The notes beneath the pieces are model-generated. The model saw only the letters and a list, made by a program, of their open reading frames with translations. It had not been told where the DNA came from and made no database searches. The position numbers were made by a program, and so were the translations under genes. From Embleya sp045207785 (lineage in GTDB: Bacteria; Actinomycetota; Actinomycetes; Streptomycetales; Streptomycetaceae), in the NCBI RefSeq assembly GCF_045207785.1, contig NZ_CP108776.1, positions 2,418,001 to 2,482,000 of the forward strand: 64,000 bases of DNA, read 5' to 3'. This document shows positions 10,374 through 18,496 of the stretch, piece by piece; the stretch's first letter is position 1; every line of letters begins with the position of its first letter.

Positions 10374-11969
10374 TTGTCTGCACGACTCACGACCGCACGT
10401 CGCACGGCTCTCGTCTCGATGATGGTGGTACTCGGCATCACGGCCACCGCGTGCGGCGGCTCGGATGATGACGACTCCGGATCCTCCGGAGGCAATCAGT
10501 CCACCGTCCAGGGCGAGGCCAAGGCCGGCGGCAGCATGACCATGCTGGCCGTCCAGGACTCGGCCGCACTCGACCCGTTCAAGGCCGCGTCCGTCGCGGT
10601 CGCGGACGAGCCGCGCCTGGCGGCGCTGTACGACCCGCTGTTCTACATCGACGCGGCCGACAACTCGGTCAAGCCGCACATGGGCGAGAGCCTCAAGACC
10701 GCGGACAACGGCAAGACCTGGCAGCTCAAGCTCCGCCCCGGGGTGAAGTTCTCCGACGGCACGCCGCTGAACGCCGAGGCCGTCAAGGTCAACTGGGACA
10801 TGCACGCCAAGGCGGAGACCCAGTCCCAGCACCGCGCGATCGCGGCCGGACTGACCTCCAAGGTCGTGGACGAGACGACGCTCGACATCACCCCGCTGGG
10901 CATGCCGAACGCCAACCTGGACCGTGCGGTCGCGATCGACCTCACCTACATCGCCTCACCCGCCACGCTGGCCAAGGGTCCGGACGAGTACCGCAACAAG
11001 CCGGTCGGCGCCGGTCCGTTCAAGCTGGAGAGCTGGACGCGCGGCAGCCAGCAGGTCTACGTCAAGAACGAGAACTACTGGCAGAAGGACAAGGGCCTGC
11101 CCAAGCTGGACAAGCTGACCATCAAGAACGTGCCGGACGTCAAGCAGCAGTACAACACCGTCAACAGCGGTGGCGCCGACGTGTTCCTGAGCTCCGACAA
11201 CGCCACCATCGCCCAGGCGCAGAAGGAGATCGGCGTCGTCCAGCGCTCGGTCGAGGGCGGCCAGATGATCCAGTTCAACATGACCCGGCCGCCGTTCAAC
11301 GACCCGCGCGCCCGGCAGGCGATCACCCTCGCCCTCGACCCGGCCGGCATCCCCGCGACGCTGTCCAACGGCTACGTGCCCGCGAAGAACTTCTTCTCCC
11401 AGAAGTCGCCGTTCTTCGACCCGGCGAACGTGCAGGCCGCGCCGGACAAGGCCAAGGCCAAGCAGCTCTTCGACGACCTGGAGCGCGAGGGCAAGAAGGT
11501 CGAGTTCACCTACCTGCTCCCGCAGAACCCGTCCTCGGTCAAGGTCGCGGAGTACATGCAGAGCCGGCTGGCCGAGTACAAGAACGTCTCGATGAAGCTC
11601 GAACCGCTGGAGATCGGCGCATACATCGAGAAGTACGCGATCCGCAAGGACTTCCAGGCGATGCTGTTCCAGCAGTGGCTGGCCGACCCCGAGCCGCTGA
11701 TGTTCAACAACTGGTTCTCCAAGAGCCCGCTGAACTTCATCGGCTGGAACAACCCCGAGGCGGACGCCGCCCTCCTGGCCGGCCGCAACTCCACCGACCC
11801 CACGGCCCGCAAGGCGGCCTACTCCCAACTCCAGAAGGCCCTGGTCGCGGACCTGCCGGTGTGGACGTACGCGGAGTCCTCGATCGGCGTCCTGTTCAAC
11901 AAGAAGATCACCGGCGTCGTGCAATACAACACCGGCGTCTTCTTCATGGACCGCATAGGCCTGAAGTAG
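10374..11969 (+). CDS. ABC transporter family-5 substrate-binding lipoprotein, paralogue 5 of 5
   Basis: About 531 aa. TTG 10374 is preferred because GGAGGT at 10358-10363 is 10 nt upstream and it gives a compact lipoprotein signal (LSARLTTARRTALVS..., lipobox TATAC with Cys near 27). GTG 10362 is an in-frame alternative. Motifs: RLAALYDPLFYIDAADN, KFSDGTPLNAEAVKVNWDMHAK, KPVGAGPFKL and a YWQ motif. It pairs with paralogue 4. It is the last gene of the transporter block; the next gene is convergent, with repeated hairpin sequence between them. Confidence 0.91.
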   Translation: MSARLTTARRTALVSMMVVLGITATACGGSDDDDSGSSGGNQSTVQGEAKAGGSMTMLAVQDSAALDPFKAASVAVADEPRLAALYDPLFYIDAADNSVKPHMGESLKTADNGKTWQLKLRPGVKFSDGTPLNAEAVKVNWDMHAKAETQSQHRAIAAGLTSKVVDETTLDITPLGMPNANLDRAVAIDLTYIASPATLAKGPDEYRNKPVGAGPFKLESWTRGSQQVYVKNENYWQKDKGLPKLDKLTIKNVPDVKQQYNTVNSGGADVFLSSDNATIAQAQKEIGVVQRSVEGGQMIQFNMTRPPFNDPRARQAITLALDPAGIPATLSNGYVPAKNFFSQKSPFFDPANVQAAPDKAKAKQLFDDLEREGKKVEFTYLLPQNPSSVKVAEYMQSRLAEYKNVSMKLEPLEIGAYIEKYAIRKDFQAMLFQQWLADPEPLMFNNWFSKSPLNFIGWNNPEADAALLAGRNSTDPTARKAAYSQLQKALVADLPVWTYAESSIGVLFNKKITGVVQYNTGVFFMDRIGLK

Positions 11970-11975
11970 CCCACC

Positions 11976-12076
11976 CTCAAACGCCGGCCGGGCCCCCAGC
12001 CCGGCCGGCGCTTGAGGCCACCTTTCAGCCCGGCCGGCGCTTGAGGCCAAATAGCCCGGCCGGCGCTTGAGGCCAC
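11976..12076. repeat. Triplicated GC-rich unit with an inverted copy, between convergent genes
   Basis: A 23-nt unit containing CCCGGCCGGCGCTTGAGG occurs three times exactly (11999-12021, 12028-12050, 12054-12076). An inverted, nearly identical copy precedes it at 11976-11993, so a stem can form with any of the three units. It fills the gap between paralogue 5 and the convergent nsdA-like gene and is likely a bidirectional terminator. Similar 'CTCAA-CGCCGG-CGGGC' sequences are, from memory, common after genes in streptomycetes. Confidence 0.75.
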
Positions 12077-12079
12077 CCG

Positions 12080-13576
12080 TCACGCCGTCGGAAACGGCGC
12101 CTCCGGAAGCTCAAGAGCAACCCTCGCCGCCAGCGCCCGCACCGCCGAATCCGCCGGAAACCCGGCAGACAGCGCCGCGACCGTACGGCGCAACCGCACG
12201 ATCAACCGCTCCGACCGAACCCGAGACGCGATGTCGAGCGCCGCACCCGCCTGCACGACCGCCCCCACCGCGTCCCGCTCGATCAGATGCACGGTGGCCA
12301 ACCCCACCCGAGCCAGCGCCAGGCTCCGCACGAACTCCCCGGTCCCGCACAGCAACCGCACCGCCTCGCCCAACCGCTCCTTGGCCGGCCCCACGAACGC
12401 CGCGCCGGTATAGGCGAGGTCGCGATACGCGTGCCCGCTCTCGCAGAGCAGCTCGGCTCGGGTGAAGTAGCGGATCCAGTCCGGCTCGAACTCCGGCCGC
12501 GAGTCGGCCAGCGCCTGTTCGGCCAGCCCGAGCGCACGCCGACATCGATCCGGATTGCCCAGCGCGGCGTACGCGCGCCCCTCCAGCGTGTACAGCATCG
12601 CCTGGAGCGCGGCGCCCCCCGCGTCCCGGCTGCCGTACTGGGCGAGATGGATCAGCTCCAGAGCGTCCTCGGGCAGCTCGTAGTGGATCATCTGACGAGC
12701 CATCACGCCGAGCACATTGGCTCCGAACGGCGCGTCGTCGCACTCCTTCGCCGCGTGCAGCGCGAGCACCATGTACTTCTGCGCCCCCGGTTGCAGCCCC
12801 GTGTCGTAGGACATCCACCCGGCGAGCAGCGCGAGCTCGGCGGTCAGCCCGAGCAGCCGAACCCGCACGCCGGCGGGGTGCTCGTCGCGCAACAGGTCGG
12901 TGAGGCCGTTGAGTTGTCCGATCACCGCCTTGCGCCGCAGCCCTCCGCCGCCCTGCATGTCCCAGCGCCGGAACAGCCGTACGGAGTCCCGCAGCCGCTC
13001 CGGCGCGGAGGCCGGCAGCCGGGCCGCCCGCACGGCCCGCACGGCCGCCCGCGGCGCGATCGGCGGCGGCGCGGGCGACGCGGGCAGCGGCGCGGACCAG
13101 CGCTGGAGCGGCTGGACCAGGTCGCGCCCGGCGGCCAGCCGCAGCGCGGGGCCGACGAACTGCTGACAGCCGAGCAGCAGATCGCCCCGCGTGTACTCGC
13201 CGAGGATCTCGACCACCGTCTCGAACGTCCACGGCAGGTCCACGCCGAAGTCGCCGTGCGGCTCGTCCGGCTCGCGCAGGCCCAGTTCGTCGATGCTGAC
13301 GACGCGGCCGAAGCGCCGGGTGAACAGCTCGGCCAGGATCTGCGGTATCGGCTCGCGCGGCTGCTCGCCGTCGAGCCAGCGGCGCACCCGGGAGGTATCG
13401 GTGCTGACGTGCGGGGCCGACATCGCCCGCGCGTGGTGGTTCACCTGCCGGGCCAGCTCGCCCTTCGACCAACCGCTGCGGGCGAACCACACGGCGAGCC
13501 GGTCGTTGGCCTGCCTGCCACCGTCCGGCTCCTGCCCGTCCGCGGAATCGCCGTCCCGCGCTCGCGTCGTCGCCAC
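12080..13576 (-). CDS. nsdA: NsdA-like regulator (negative regulator of Streptomyces differentiation)
   Basis: A 498-aa cytoplasmic protein with a helix-turn-helix-like N-terminus (about residues 26-105: AVWFARSGWSKGELARQVN, SRVRRWLDGEQP) followed by a long helical, TPR-like region. Length and architecture match the Streptomyces NsdA family, known as a negative regulator of sporulation and antibiotic production. The position next to a Prim-Pol gene and ftsY is the one nsdA occupies in S. coelicolor (SCO5582, from memory). GTG 13576 has a G-rich ribosome binding site about 6 nt upstream; nearby ATGs are out of frame. Assignment rests on architecture and neighbours, not on an alignment. Confidence 0.8.
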   Translation of the reverse strand: MATTRARDGDSADGQEPDGGRQANDRLAVWFARSGWSKGELARQVNHHARAMSAPHVSTDTSRVRRWLDGEQPREPIPQILAELFTRRFGRVVSIDELGLREPDEPHGDFGVDLPWTFETVVEILGEYTRGDLLLGCQQFVGPALRLAAGRDLVQPLQRWSAPLPASPAPPPIAPRAAVRAVRAARLPASAPERLRDSVRLFRRWDMQGGGGLRRKAVIGQLNGLTDLLRDEHPAGVRVRLLGLTAELALLAGWMSYDTGLQPGAQKYMVLALHAAKECDDAPFGANVLGVMARQMIHYELPEDALELIHLAQYGSRDAGGAALQAMLYTLEGRAYAALGNPDRCRRALGLAEQALADSRPEFEPDWIRYFTRAELLCESGHAYRDLAYTGAAFVGPAKERLGEAVRLLCGTGEFVRSLALARVGLATVHLIERDAVGAVVQAGAALDIASRVRSERLIVRLRRTVAALSAGFPADSAVRALAARVALELPEAPFPTA

Positions 13577-13895
13577 CGCATCGCCCCCATGCCCTCAGCG
13601 GTCCGGCCGGTCAGGCGTCGGGCCCCGATGGGAACCGTACGCGCAGGCCCGTTCGCCGAACGTATTCCGACTCGCGCGCAGGCGTCGGTCGATGCAGAAA
13701 ACGCCAGGCTTCGCCACCCCACGCGCCCGGGACGCGCTACGGGGGAGTCCGCGTTTGACTGATGGTCGAACAACGCCGCAGGCAGGCGTCCGTGCCGCTC
13801 GACAGTACGGAGGCGAAGCCGACCTGCCGCGGTCGCGGAAATGACCTGCTGCGGTTACAGCGTAACCAAAAGTAATGAGTGCCGTTGGGGAGGAC

Positions 13896-14567
13896 ATGGA
13901 CATCATGCTCGGATCGCGCCGCCGCACTCGGGCCGCATTGTGGCTGGCGGTGGCCGAGTTCGCGGAGGAGCGCGGCTGGCCGGTGGCCCAGGGCGCGCAC
14001 CTGGTGCGCGACGGCCGCGGCACCCACTGTTCATGCGGACGGACGACCTGTGCCGCGCCGGGCATGCACCCGGCCGACCCGCGCTGGTCGGAGCGGGCCA
14101 CCGCCTCGCCGGCCGCCGTGCGCTACCTGTGGTCGCAGTGGCCGGACAGCACCGTCGTGGTCCCCACCGGCCGGGTCTTCGACGCGATCAGCGTGCCCCG
14201 CCACGCCGGCACCCGGGCACTGGTGCGACTGGAGCGGATGGGCACCCCGCTGGGTCCCGTACTCGCCACTCCGACCGGGCGTGTCGCGTTCCTGGTGGCC
14301 CCCGGTGCCGCCGCCGAGTTGCCGCACCTGCTCTACCAGATGGGTTGGGACGACGCCGAGCTGGACCTGCGCTGCCACGGCGAGGGCGACTACGTGTTCG
14401 CGCCGCCGTCGCCGATGGGCATGCTCGGCCCGGTCGAGTGGATCCGCCCGCCCGAGGAGGGCGCGACCACGCTGCCCGAGGCCCGGCTGCTGCTCGGCAC
14501 GCTCGCGTACGCGTGCCACCGCAAGGACGCGTCGTCGACCGGCCGGGGGCTGTGGCTGGCCTCCTGA
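13896..14567 (+). CDS. Bifunctional DNA primase/polymerase N-terminal (Prim-Pol) domain protein
   Basis: About 223 aa, resembling the Prim-Pol (AEP primase) N-terminal domain proteins found beside nsdA in streptomycetes. Visible are the start ALWLAVAEFAEERGWPVAQGAHLV, a cysteine/histidine cluster CSCGRTTCAAPGMHP typical of the family, and GTLAYACHRKD near the end. There is no helicase or other replication domain, so it is a stand-alone domain of unknown cellular role; a regulatory or structural role is as likely as polymerisation. GGGGAGG at 13887-13893 is too close to ATG 13896 and better spaced for ATG 13905; ATG 13875 is also in frame, so the start is uncertain by a few residues. Confidence 0.75.
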   Translation: MDIMLGSRRRTRAALWLAVAEFAEERGWPVAQGAHLVRDGRGTHCSCGRTTCAAPGMHPADPRWSERATASPAAVRYLWSQWPDSTVVVPTGRVFDAISVPRHAGTRALVRLERMGTPLGPVLATPTGRVAFLVAPGAAAELPHLLYQMGWDDAELDLRCHGEGDYVFAPPSPMGMLGPVEWIRPPEEGATTLPEARLLLGTLAYACHRKDASSTGRGLWLAS

Positions 14568-14642
14568 GCGTCGGCTCGGGGCGGCCTCGGGGATTCGACC
14601 GGGACGCCGATCGCCGACACGGACGAGCCGTGCCGGCGATCG

Positions 14643-14827
14643 AGGGCGTGTCTTCAATCCCCCGTCGGGCTCCGCGGCGTCCGGTGCCGTGCATCGGCGC
14701 GCCGGGGAAACACTCGCATAGTGGTTCTATTCGGGTGTTTCGCCGGTGCGGCGAGGCGAGCGCAGCGAGGAGCCCGAAGGGCGGATGCCGGGCGTCGTGG
14801 TGCTCGGCGGGGGATTGAAGACACACC
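14643..14827. repeat. MITE-like imperfect inverted repeat of about 185 bp
   Basis: The two halves are near reverse complements. The outer 17 nt GTGTCTTCAATCCCCCG (14648-14664) recurs inverted at 14808-14824, and pairing continues inward with substitutions and one extra segment of about 26 nt in the right half, down to AAACACTCG / CGGGTGTTT around a short centre near 14728. There is no ORF inside. It lies between the Prim-Pol gene and the 3' end of ftsY and resembles a non-autonomous miniature element or a very large terminator structure. Confidence 0.65.
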
Positions 14828-14859
14828 CTGGGGGTACCGCGGGTATCGAGTTGCCGTTG

Positions 14860-16041
14860 CTAATCGCCGATCAGCGCGTCCACGAACGCGGACGGCTCGA
14901 ACGGCGCGAGGTCGTCGGGACCCTCGCCGAGCCCGATCAGCTTGACCGGAACCCCGAGTTCGCGCTGCACGGAGACGACGATGCCGCCCTTGGCGGTGCC
15001 GTCGAGCTTGGTGAGCACGATGCCGGTGATGTCCACGACCTCGGCGAACACCCGGGCCTGGACCAGGCCGTTCTGGCCGGTGGTGGCGTCGAGCACGAGC
15101 AGCACCTCGTCCACCGGGCCGTGCTTCTCGACCACGCGCTTGACCTTGCCCAGCTCGTCCATCAGGCCGGTCTTGGTGTGCAGTCGACCGGCGGTGTCCA
15201 CGAGCACCGTGTCCACGCCTTCGGCGATGCCCTGCTTGACCGCCTCGAACGCGACGCTGGCCGGGTCGCCGGCCTCGGGGCCACGCACGGTGTGCGCGCC
15301 GACCCGCTCGCCCCACGTCTGCAACTGATCCGCGGCGGCGGCCCGGAAGGTGTCCGCGGCGCCGAGCACGACGCTGCGGCCGTCGGCGACCAGCACACGC
15401 GCGAGCTTGCCGGTCGTGGTGGTCTTGCCGGTGCCGTTGACGCCGACCACGAGCACGACGGCCGGGCGGTCGCCGCCCTCGCCGGTGTGCTTGGCGGTCT
15501 TGAGCGTGCGGTCGAGGTCGGGGCCGATCAGCGTGAGCAGTTCCTCGTGCAGCAGGGCGCGCAGGTCGGCGGGGGTACGGGTGCCGAGCACCTTGACGCG
15601 GGTACGGAGGCGGTCGACGAGCTCCTGCGTGGACGCGACGCCGACGTCGGCGGTCAGCAGGGTGTCCTCGATCTCCTCCCACGTGTCCTCGTCGAGGTGC
15701 TCACGGGCGAGCAGGGCCAGCAGGCCCTTGCCGAAGGTCGTCTGCGACCGGGCCAGCCGGGCCCGGAGCCGAATCAGGCGACCCGCGGTCGGTTCGGGCG
15801 TCTCGAGGACGAGGACTTCCGGCTCGTCCGGTACGACAACCGACGTTTCCGGCAGATCGACCGTGTCGATGGTGCGCCGGGGCGCTTCGACGGTCGGGGC
15901 GGCCTCGTCGCCGACCCCCGGCTCGACCGGGGTGCGCGGCGGCGCCGGCGGCGCGGCCTTGCGGCGCGAGCCCACCACGAAGTAGCCGGCGGCGCCGAGG
16001 GCGACGAGGGCGATGACGACGATCAGGATCACAGTCTCCAT
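14860..16041 (-). CDS. ftsY: Signal recognition particle receptor FtsY
   Basis: SRP receptor GTPase, about 393 aa, which docks ribosome-SRP complexes at the membrane for co-translational insertion. ATG 16041 begins METVILIVVIALVALG, the N-terminal membrane anchor typical of actinobacterial FtsY; the longer upstream frame is not supported. A Pro/Glu-rich linker (about 30-90) precedes the four-helix N domain and the GTPase domain, with G1 GVNGTGKTTTTGKL, the DTFRAAA segment, G3 DTAGRLHTK and G4 TKLDGTAKGG. The C-terminus LGEGPDDLAPFEP...FVDALIG is standard. Genes for smc and ftsY are neighbours here, with MarR, NTF2 and luciferase-like genes between them. Confidence 0.97.
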   Translation of the reverse strand: METVILIVVIALVALGAAGYFVVGSRRKAAPPAPPRTPVEPGVGDEAAPTVEAPRRTIDTVDLPETSVVVPDEPEVLVLETPEPTAGRLIRLRARLARSQTTFGKGLLALLAREHLDEDTWEEIEDTLLTADVGVASTQELVDRLRTRVKVLGTRTPADLRALLHEELLTLIGPDLDRTLKTAKHTGEGGDRPAVVLVVGVNGTGKTTTTGKLARVLVADGRSVVLGAADTFRAAAADQLQTWGERVGAHTVRGPEAGDPASVAFEAVKQGIAEGVDTVLVDTAGRLHTKTGLMDELGKVKRVVEKHGPVDEVLLVLDATTGQNGLVQARVFAEVVDITGIVLTKLDGTAKGGIVVSVQRELGVPVKLIGLGEGPDDLAPFEPSAFVDALIGD

Positions 16042-16241
16042 AGGACCCCCAGTCTCCCAGACGACGCCGCGACGAGCCGCGACCGGCCGGGCTCGGCGGG
16101 TCCGCGCGGCGTGACGGGCCCGCTCACGCAGACCGTTGAATCCTGACACGGCGTCAGATAGCTTGCCTTTGCCAAGCTCCGTCCGGCAGATGACACGTGT
16201 CCGAGACGGCTTCGGCTCGACCCGGAAGGTGTTCACGCTCC

Positions 16242-17234
16242 ATGGCTGTCACGAATCTGCGGTTCAACCAGGTCCTCCCCGGTCTCGACCGGCAGGAGAT
16301 GTCCGCCCGCTACAAGGCCACCGTCGAGATGGCGGCCTTCGCGGACAAGAACGGGTTCGACATGATCAGCCTGGAGGAGCACCACGGCGCGGACAACGCG
16401 TGGAGCCCCTCGCCGCTGAGCACCGCAGGCGCGATATTCGGCGCCACGGAGCGGATCGGCGTGATCGTCTGCGCGCTGCTCGCACCGCTGTACGACCCGA
16501 TCCGGCTCGCCGAGGACATCGCGGTGCTGGACAACATCAGCGGCGGCCGGCTCTCCATCGTCGCGGGTCTGGGCTACCGCCCGGAGGAGTACGCGGCCCT
16601 CGGCAAGGAGTGGAAGCGGCGCGGCAAGATCCAGGACGAGGTGCTGGAGACGCTGCTCAAGGCGTGGACCGGCGAGCCGTTCGAGTACCGCGGCACGACC
16701 GTCCGGGTCACCCCGAAGCCGTTCACCGACCCGCACCCGACGATCATGGTCGGCGGCACCGCCAAGGCGTCGGTCCGGCGCGCGGTGCGCCTGCGCCTGC
16801 CGTTCTACGCCGCGGCGCCGATCCCGGAGCTCGAGCAGTACTACTACGAGCTCGCGGCCGAGGAGGGTTTCGAGGGCGGCTTCGCGCTGCTGCCCCCGGT
16901 CAAGACCCGGATGATCTTCTGCACCGAGGACCCGGACAAGGCGTGGGCCGAGTACGGCGACTACTTCCTGCACGAGGCCACCACGTACGCCGGCTGGCAG
17001 ACCCCGGACATCGCGTCCGTCGTCGAGTCCTCGGCCACGACGACCGCGGCGCTCCGCGAGGAGGGCATCTACTGCTGCCTCACCCCGGACGAGTGCGTCG
17101 AGATCGGCCAGTCCGGTGGTCTCACCGACGCCCTGATCCTGCACCCGCTGGTGGGCGGCCTGCCGATCGACGCGGGCTGGGCGAGTCTGCAGCTGTTCAA
17201 CGACAAGGTGATGCCGCGAAACGTGCCGGCCTGA
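16242..17234 (+). CDS. Luciferase-like (LLM class) flavin/F420-dependent oxidoreductase
   Basis: A 330-aa TIM-barrel protein of the bacterial luciferase-like monooxygenase superfamily, which uses reduced FMN or coenzyme F420. Typical features are the N-terminal barrel strand, EEHHGADNAW near residue 45, DPIRLAEDIAVLDNISGGRL near 85-105 and GLGYRPEEYAALGKEWKRRG. ATG 16242 (GGAAGG 12 nt upstream) is chosen over an upstream in-frame codon. F420 use is plausible because cofC is encoded in the window, but nothing here proves cofactor or substrate. A small palindrome CTGAC-n5-GTCAG at 16143-16157 lies in the promoter region. It is not part of an obvious operon. Confidence 0.88.
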   Translation: MAVTNLRFNQVLPGLDRQEMSARYKATVEMAAFADKNGFDMISLEEHHGADNAWSPSPLSTAGAIFGATERIGVIVCALLAPLYDPIRLAEDIAVLDNISGGRLSIVAGLGYRPEEYAALGKEWKRRGKIQDEVLETLLKAWTGEPFEYRGTTVRVTPKPFTDPHPTIMVGGTAKASVRRAVRLRLPFYAAAPIPELEQYYYELAAEEGFEGGFALLPPVKTRMIFCTEDPDKAWAEYGDYFLHEATTYAGWQTPDIASVVESSATTTAALREEGIYCCLTPDECVEIGQSGGLTDALILHPLVGGLPIDAGWASLQLFNDKVMPRNVPA

Positions 17235-17429
17235 GGCCCGGGTCAGGCCCCCGGCTCGATCCGGGGGCGTGACCGAGCCGGCGGCGTCAGGAGTGGGTCG
17301 CCCGGTGTCTCGGTGGGACGCCGGGTTGTCGGCCGGGGTCCAGGGCCACGAACGTGTCGGCGGCTCGTAGTCACGATCGTTCGGTCCGTGCGGGGATGGG
17401 CGGCAGGGGTTCCGCGTGGGCGCATCCGG

Positions 17430-17912
17430 TCAGTTCCGGACCGCGGGCTTGGCGGCGGGGGCGAACCTGAAGGTGAGGGCCTCCAAGAGGGTCTTGCGCG
17501 CGGTGTTCTGGAAGGCCGCGACGCGCCGGCGGCCGTCCCGGTCGCGGACCACCGTGTACGTCTGGACCTTGCCCGGCCGGCCGGGCTCGCGCTTGTACGT
17601 GTCCCCGCGGGTGACGACGACGGCGACGTCGGCGTTCGGGCCGTGGAAGCGGATGTCGACGATTTCGTAGCCGAGCCGCGTGCCCTTGAGGAAGTTGGCG
17701 AACAGCTCCTGGTGCGCGGCGCCGATCTCCTCGGCGCCGCGGTAGAGCGTGCCGAAGTAGGCGACGTAACTGGCGTCCGGGGTGAAGCCGGCGCCGTATG
17801 CCGCGCCGTCGCCGCGCGCCCACGCGTCGGCGAGGGAGTCCAGGAGCGCGGTGATCTCGGCGGTGGCGGTGTCGATCGCGCCGTCGACGGTGGTGGTGGC
17901 GAAGGTGGTCAT
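17430..17912 (-). CDS. SnoaL/NTF2-fold protein (SgcJ/EcaC-like, DUF4440)
   Basis: A 160-aa single-domain NTF2-fold protein. The pattern ITALLDSLADAWARGDGAAYGAGFTPDASYVAYFGTLYRGAEEI followed by GRRRVAAFQNTARK is typical of the SgcJ/EcaC family, small proteins of mostly unknown role associated with secondary metabolism or stress. It is transcribed divergently from the adjacent MarR gene with about 108 bp between, so the MarR protein is the likely regulator. No signal peptide or membrane segment is seen. Confidence 0.8.
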   Translation of the reverse strand: MTTFATTTVDGAIDTATAEITALLDSLADAWARGDGAAYGAGFTPDASYVAYFGTLYRGAEEIGAAHQELFANFLKGTRLGYEIVDIRFHGPNADVAVVVTRGDTYKREPGRPGKVQTYTVVRDRDGRRRVAAFQNTARKTLLEALTFRFAPAAKPAVRN

Positions 17913-17949
17913 GGCTCTCTCCCCGCGTGGTAACTTCCCGAATGAAGCT

Positions 17950-18006
17950 ACTTCTCTTGAGATTTCTCTTCTCTGAAGAAGTCTCTTCGTTGAGGAAGAG
18001 ACTAGG
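17950..18006. promoter_or_regulatory. AT-rich divergent promoter region with three small palindromes
   Basis: The gap between the NTF2-like gene and the MarR gene is clearly AT-richer than its surroundings. It carries GAGA-TT-TCTC (17959-17968), TCTTC-TCT-GAAGA (17967-17979) and CTCTTC-n6-GAAGAG (17983-18000), followed by AGGAAAGAGG upstream of the marR start. Such clustered inverted repeats are what a MarR autoregulator would bind. Operator function is inference. Confidence 0.5.
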
Positions 18007-18020
18007 AAAGAGGTCGGCCG

Positions 18021-18476
18021 ATGTCAACGCCCTCGATGCCCTCCGACGCCGGTGCCGTGTACCGGCACTACCTGAGCGCGGTCATGCTGCACGGGCACGC
18101 GAGTGCCAAGGCGTGCGGACTGGGCGCCACCGATCTGTACGCGCTCAACACGTTGGACCTGGTGGGCGCGATGACCCCCGGCGAGTTGGGCGCGCGGACG
18201 GGGCTGACCACCGGGCCCACGACCCGGCTGATCGACCGGCTGGAGGAGGCCGGTTATGTACGCCGGACCCCGGCCCCCGACGACCGGCGCAAGGTGATCG
18301 TCGAGCCGATCGCCAAACCCTCGGAGCTCGACGCGATCATGACACCGGCCCGGACCCGGATCGGCGAGATCCTGCGTGGCTACTCACCCGAGCAACTGGC
18401 CACGCTCTTCGACTACTTCACTCGCGCGAGCGCCGCGTACCAGGAGACGACGGACGAGATCCGCACGAAGGGCTGA
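18021..18476 (+). CDS. MarR family transcriptional regulator
   Basis: A 151-aa winged-helix regulator. The DNA-binding core is visible as LDLVGAMTPGELGARTGLTTGPTTRLIDRLEEAGYVRRTPAPDDRRKVIVEP, with the recognition helix around residues 62-78 and the DDRR wing of MarR proteins. Helices at both ends (dimerisation) are present. The strong AG-rich ribosome binding site ends 9 nt before ATG 18021. It is divergent from the NTF2-like gene and probably represses both until a small molecule binds; the ligand is unknown. Confidence 0.9.
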   Translation: MSTPSMPSDAGAVYRHYLSAVMLHGHASAKACGLGATDLYALNTLDLVGAMTPGELGARTGLTTGPTTRLIDRLEEAGYVRRTPAPDDRRKVIVEPIAKPSELDAIMTPARTRIGEILRGYSPEQLATLFDYFTRASAAYQETTDEIRTKG

Positions 18477-18496
18477 CGCGGCCCCGGCCCGGGCCG

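Noticed and set aside
13841..14818. Long ORF across the Prim-Pol gene and the inverted repeat
   Set aside because: It is out of frame with the Prim-Pol protein and has Arg/Pro-rich composition typical of shadow frames.
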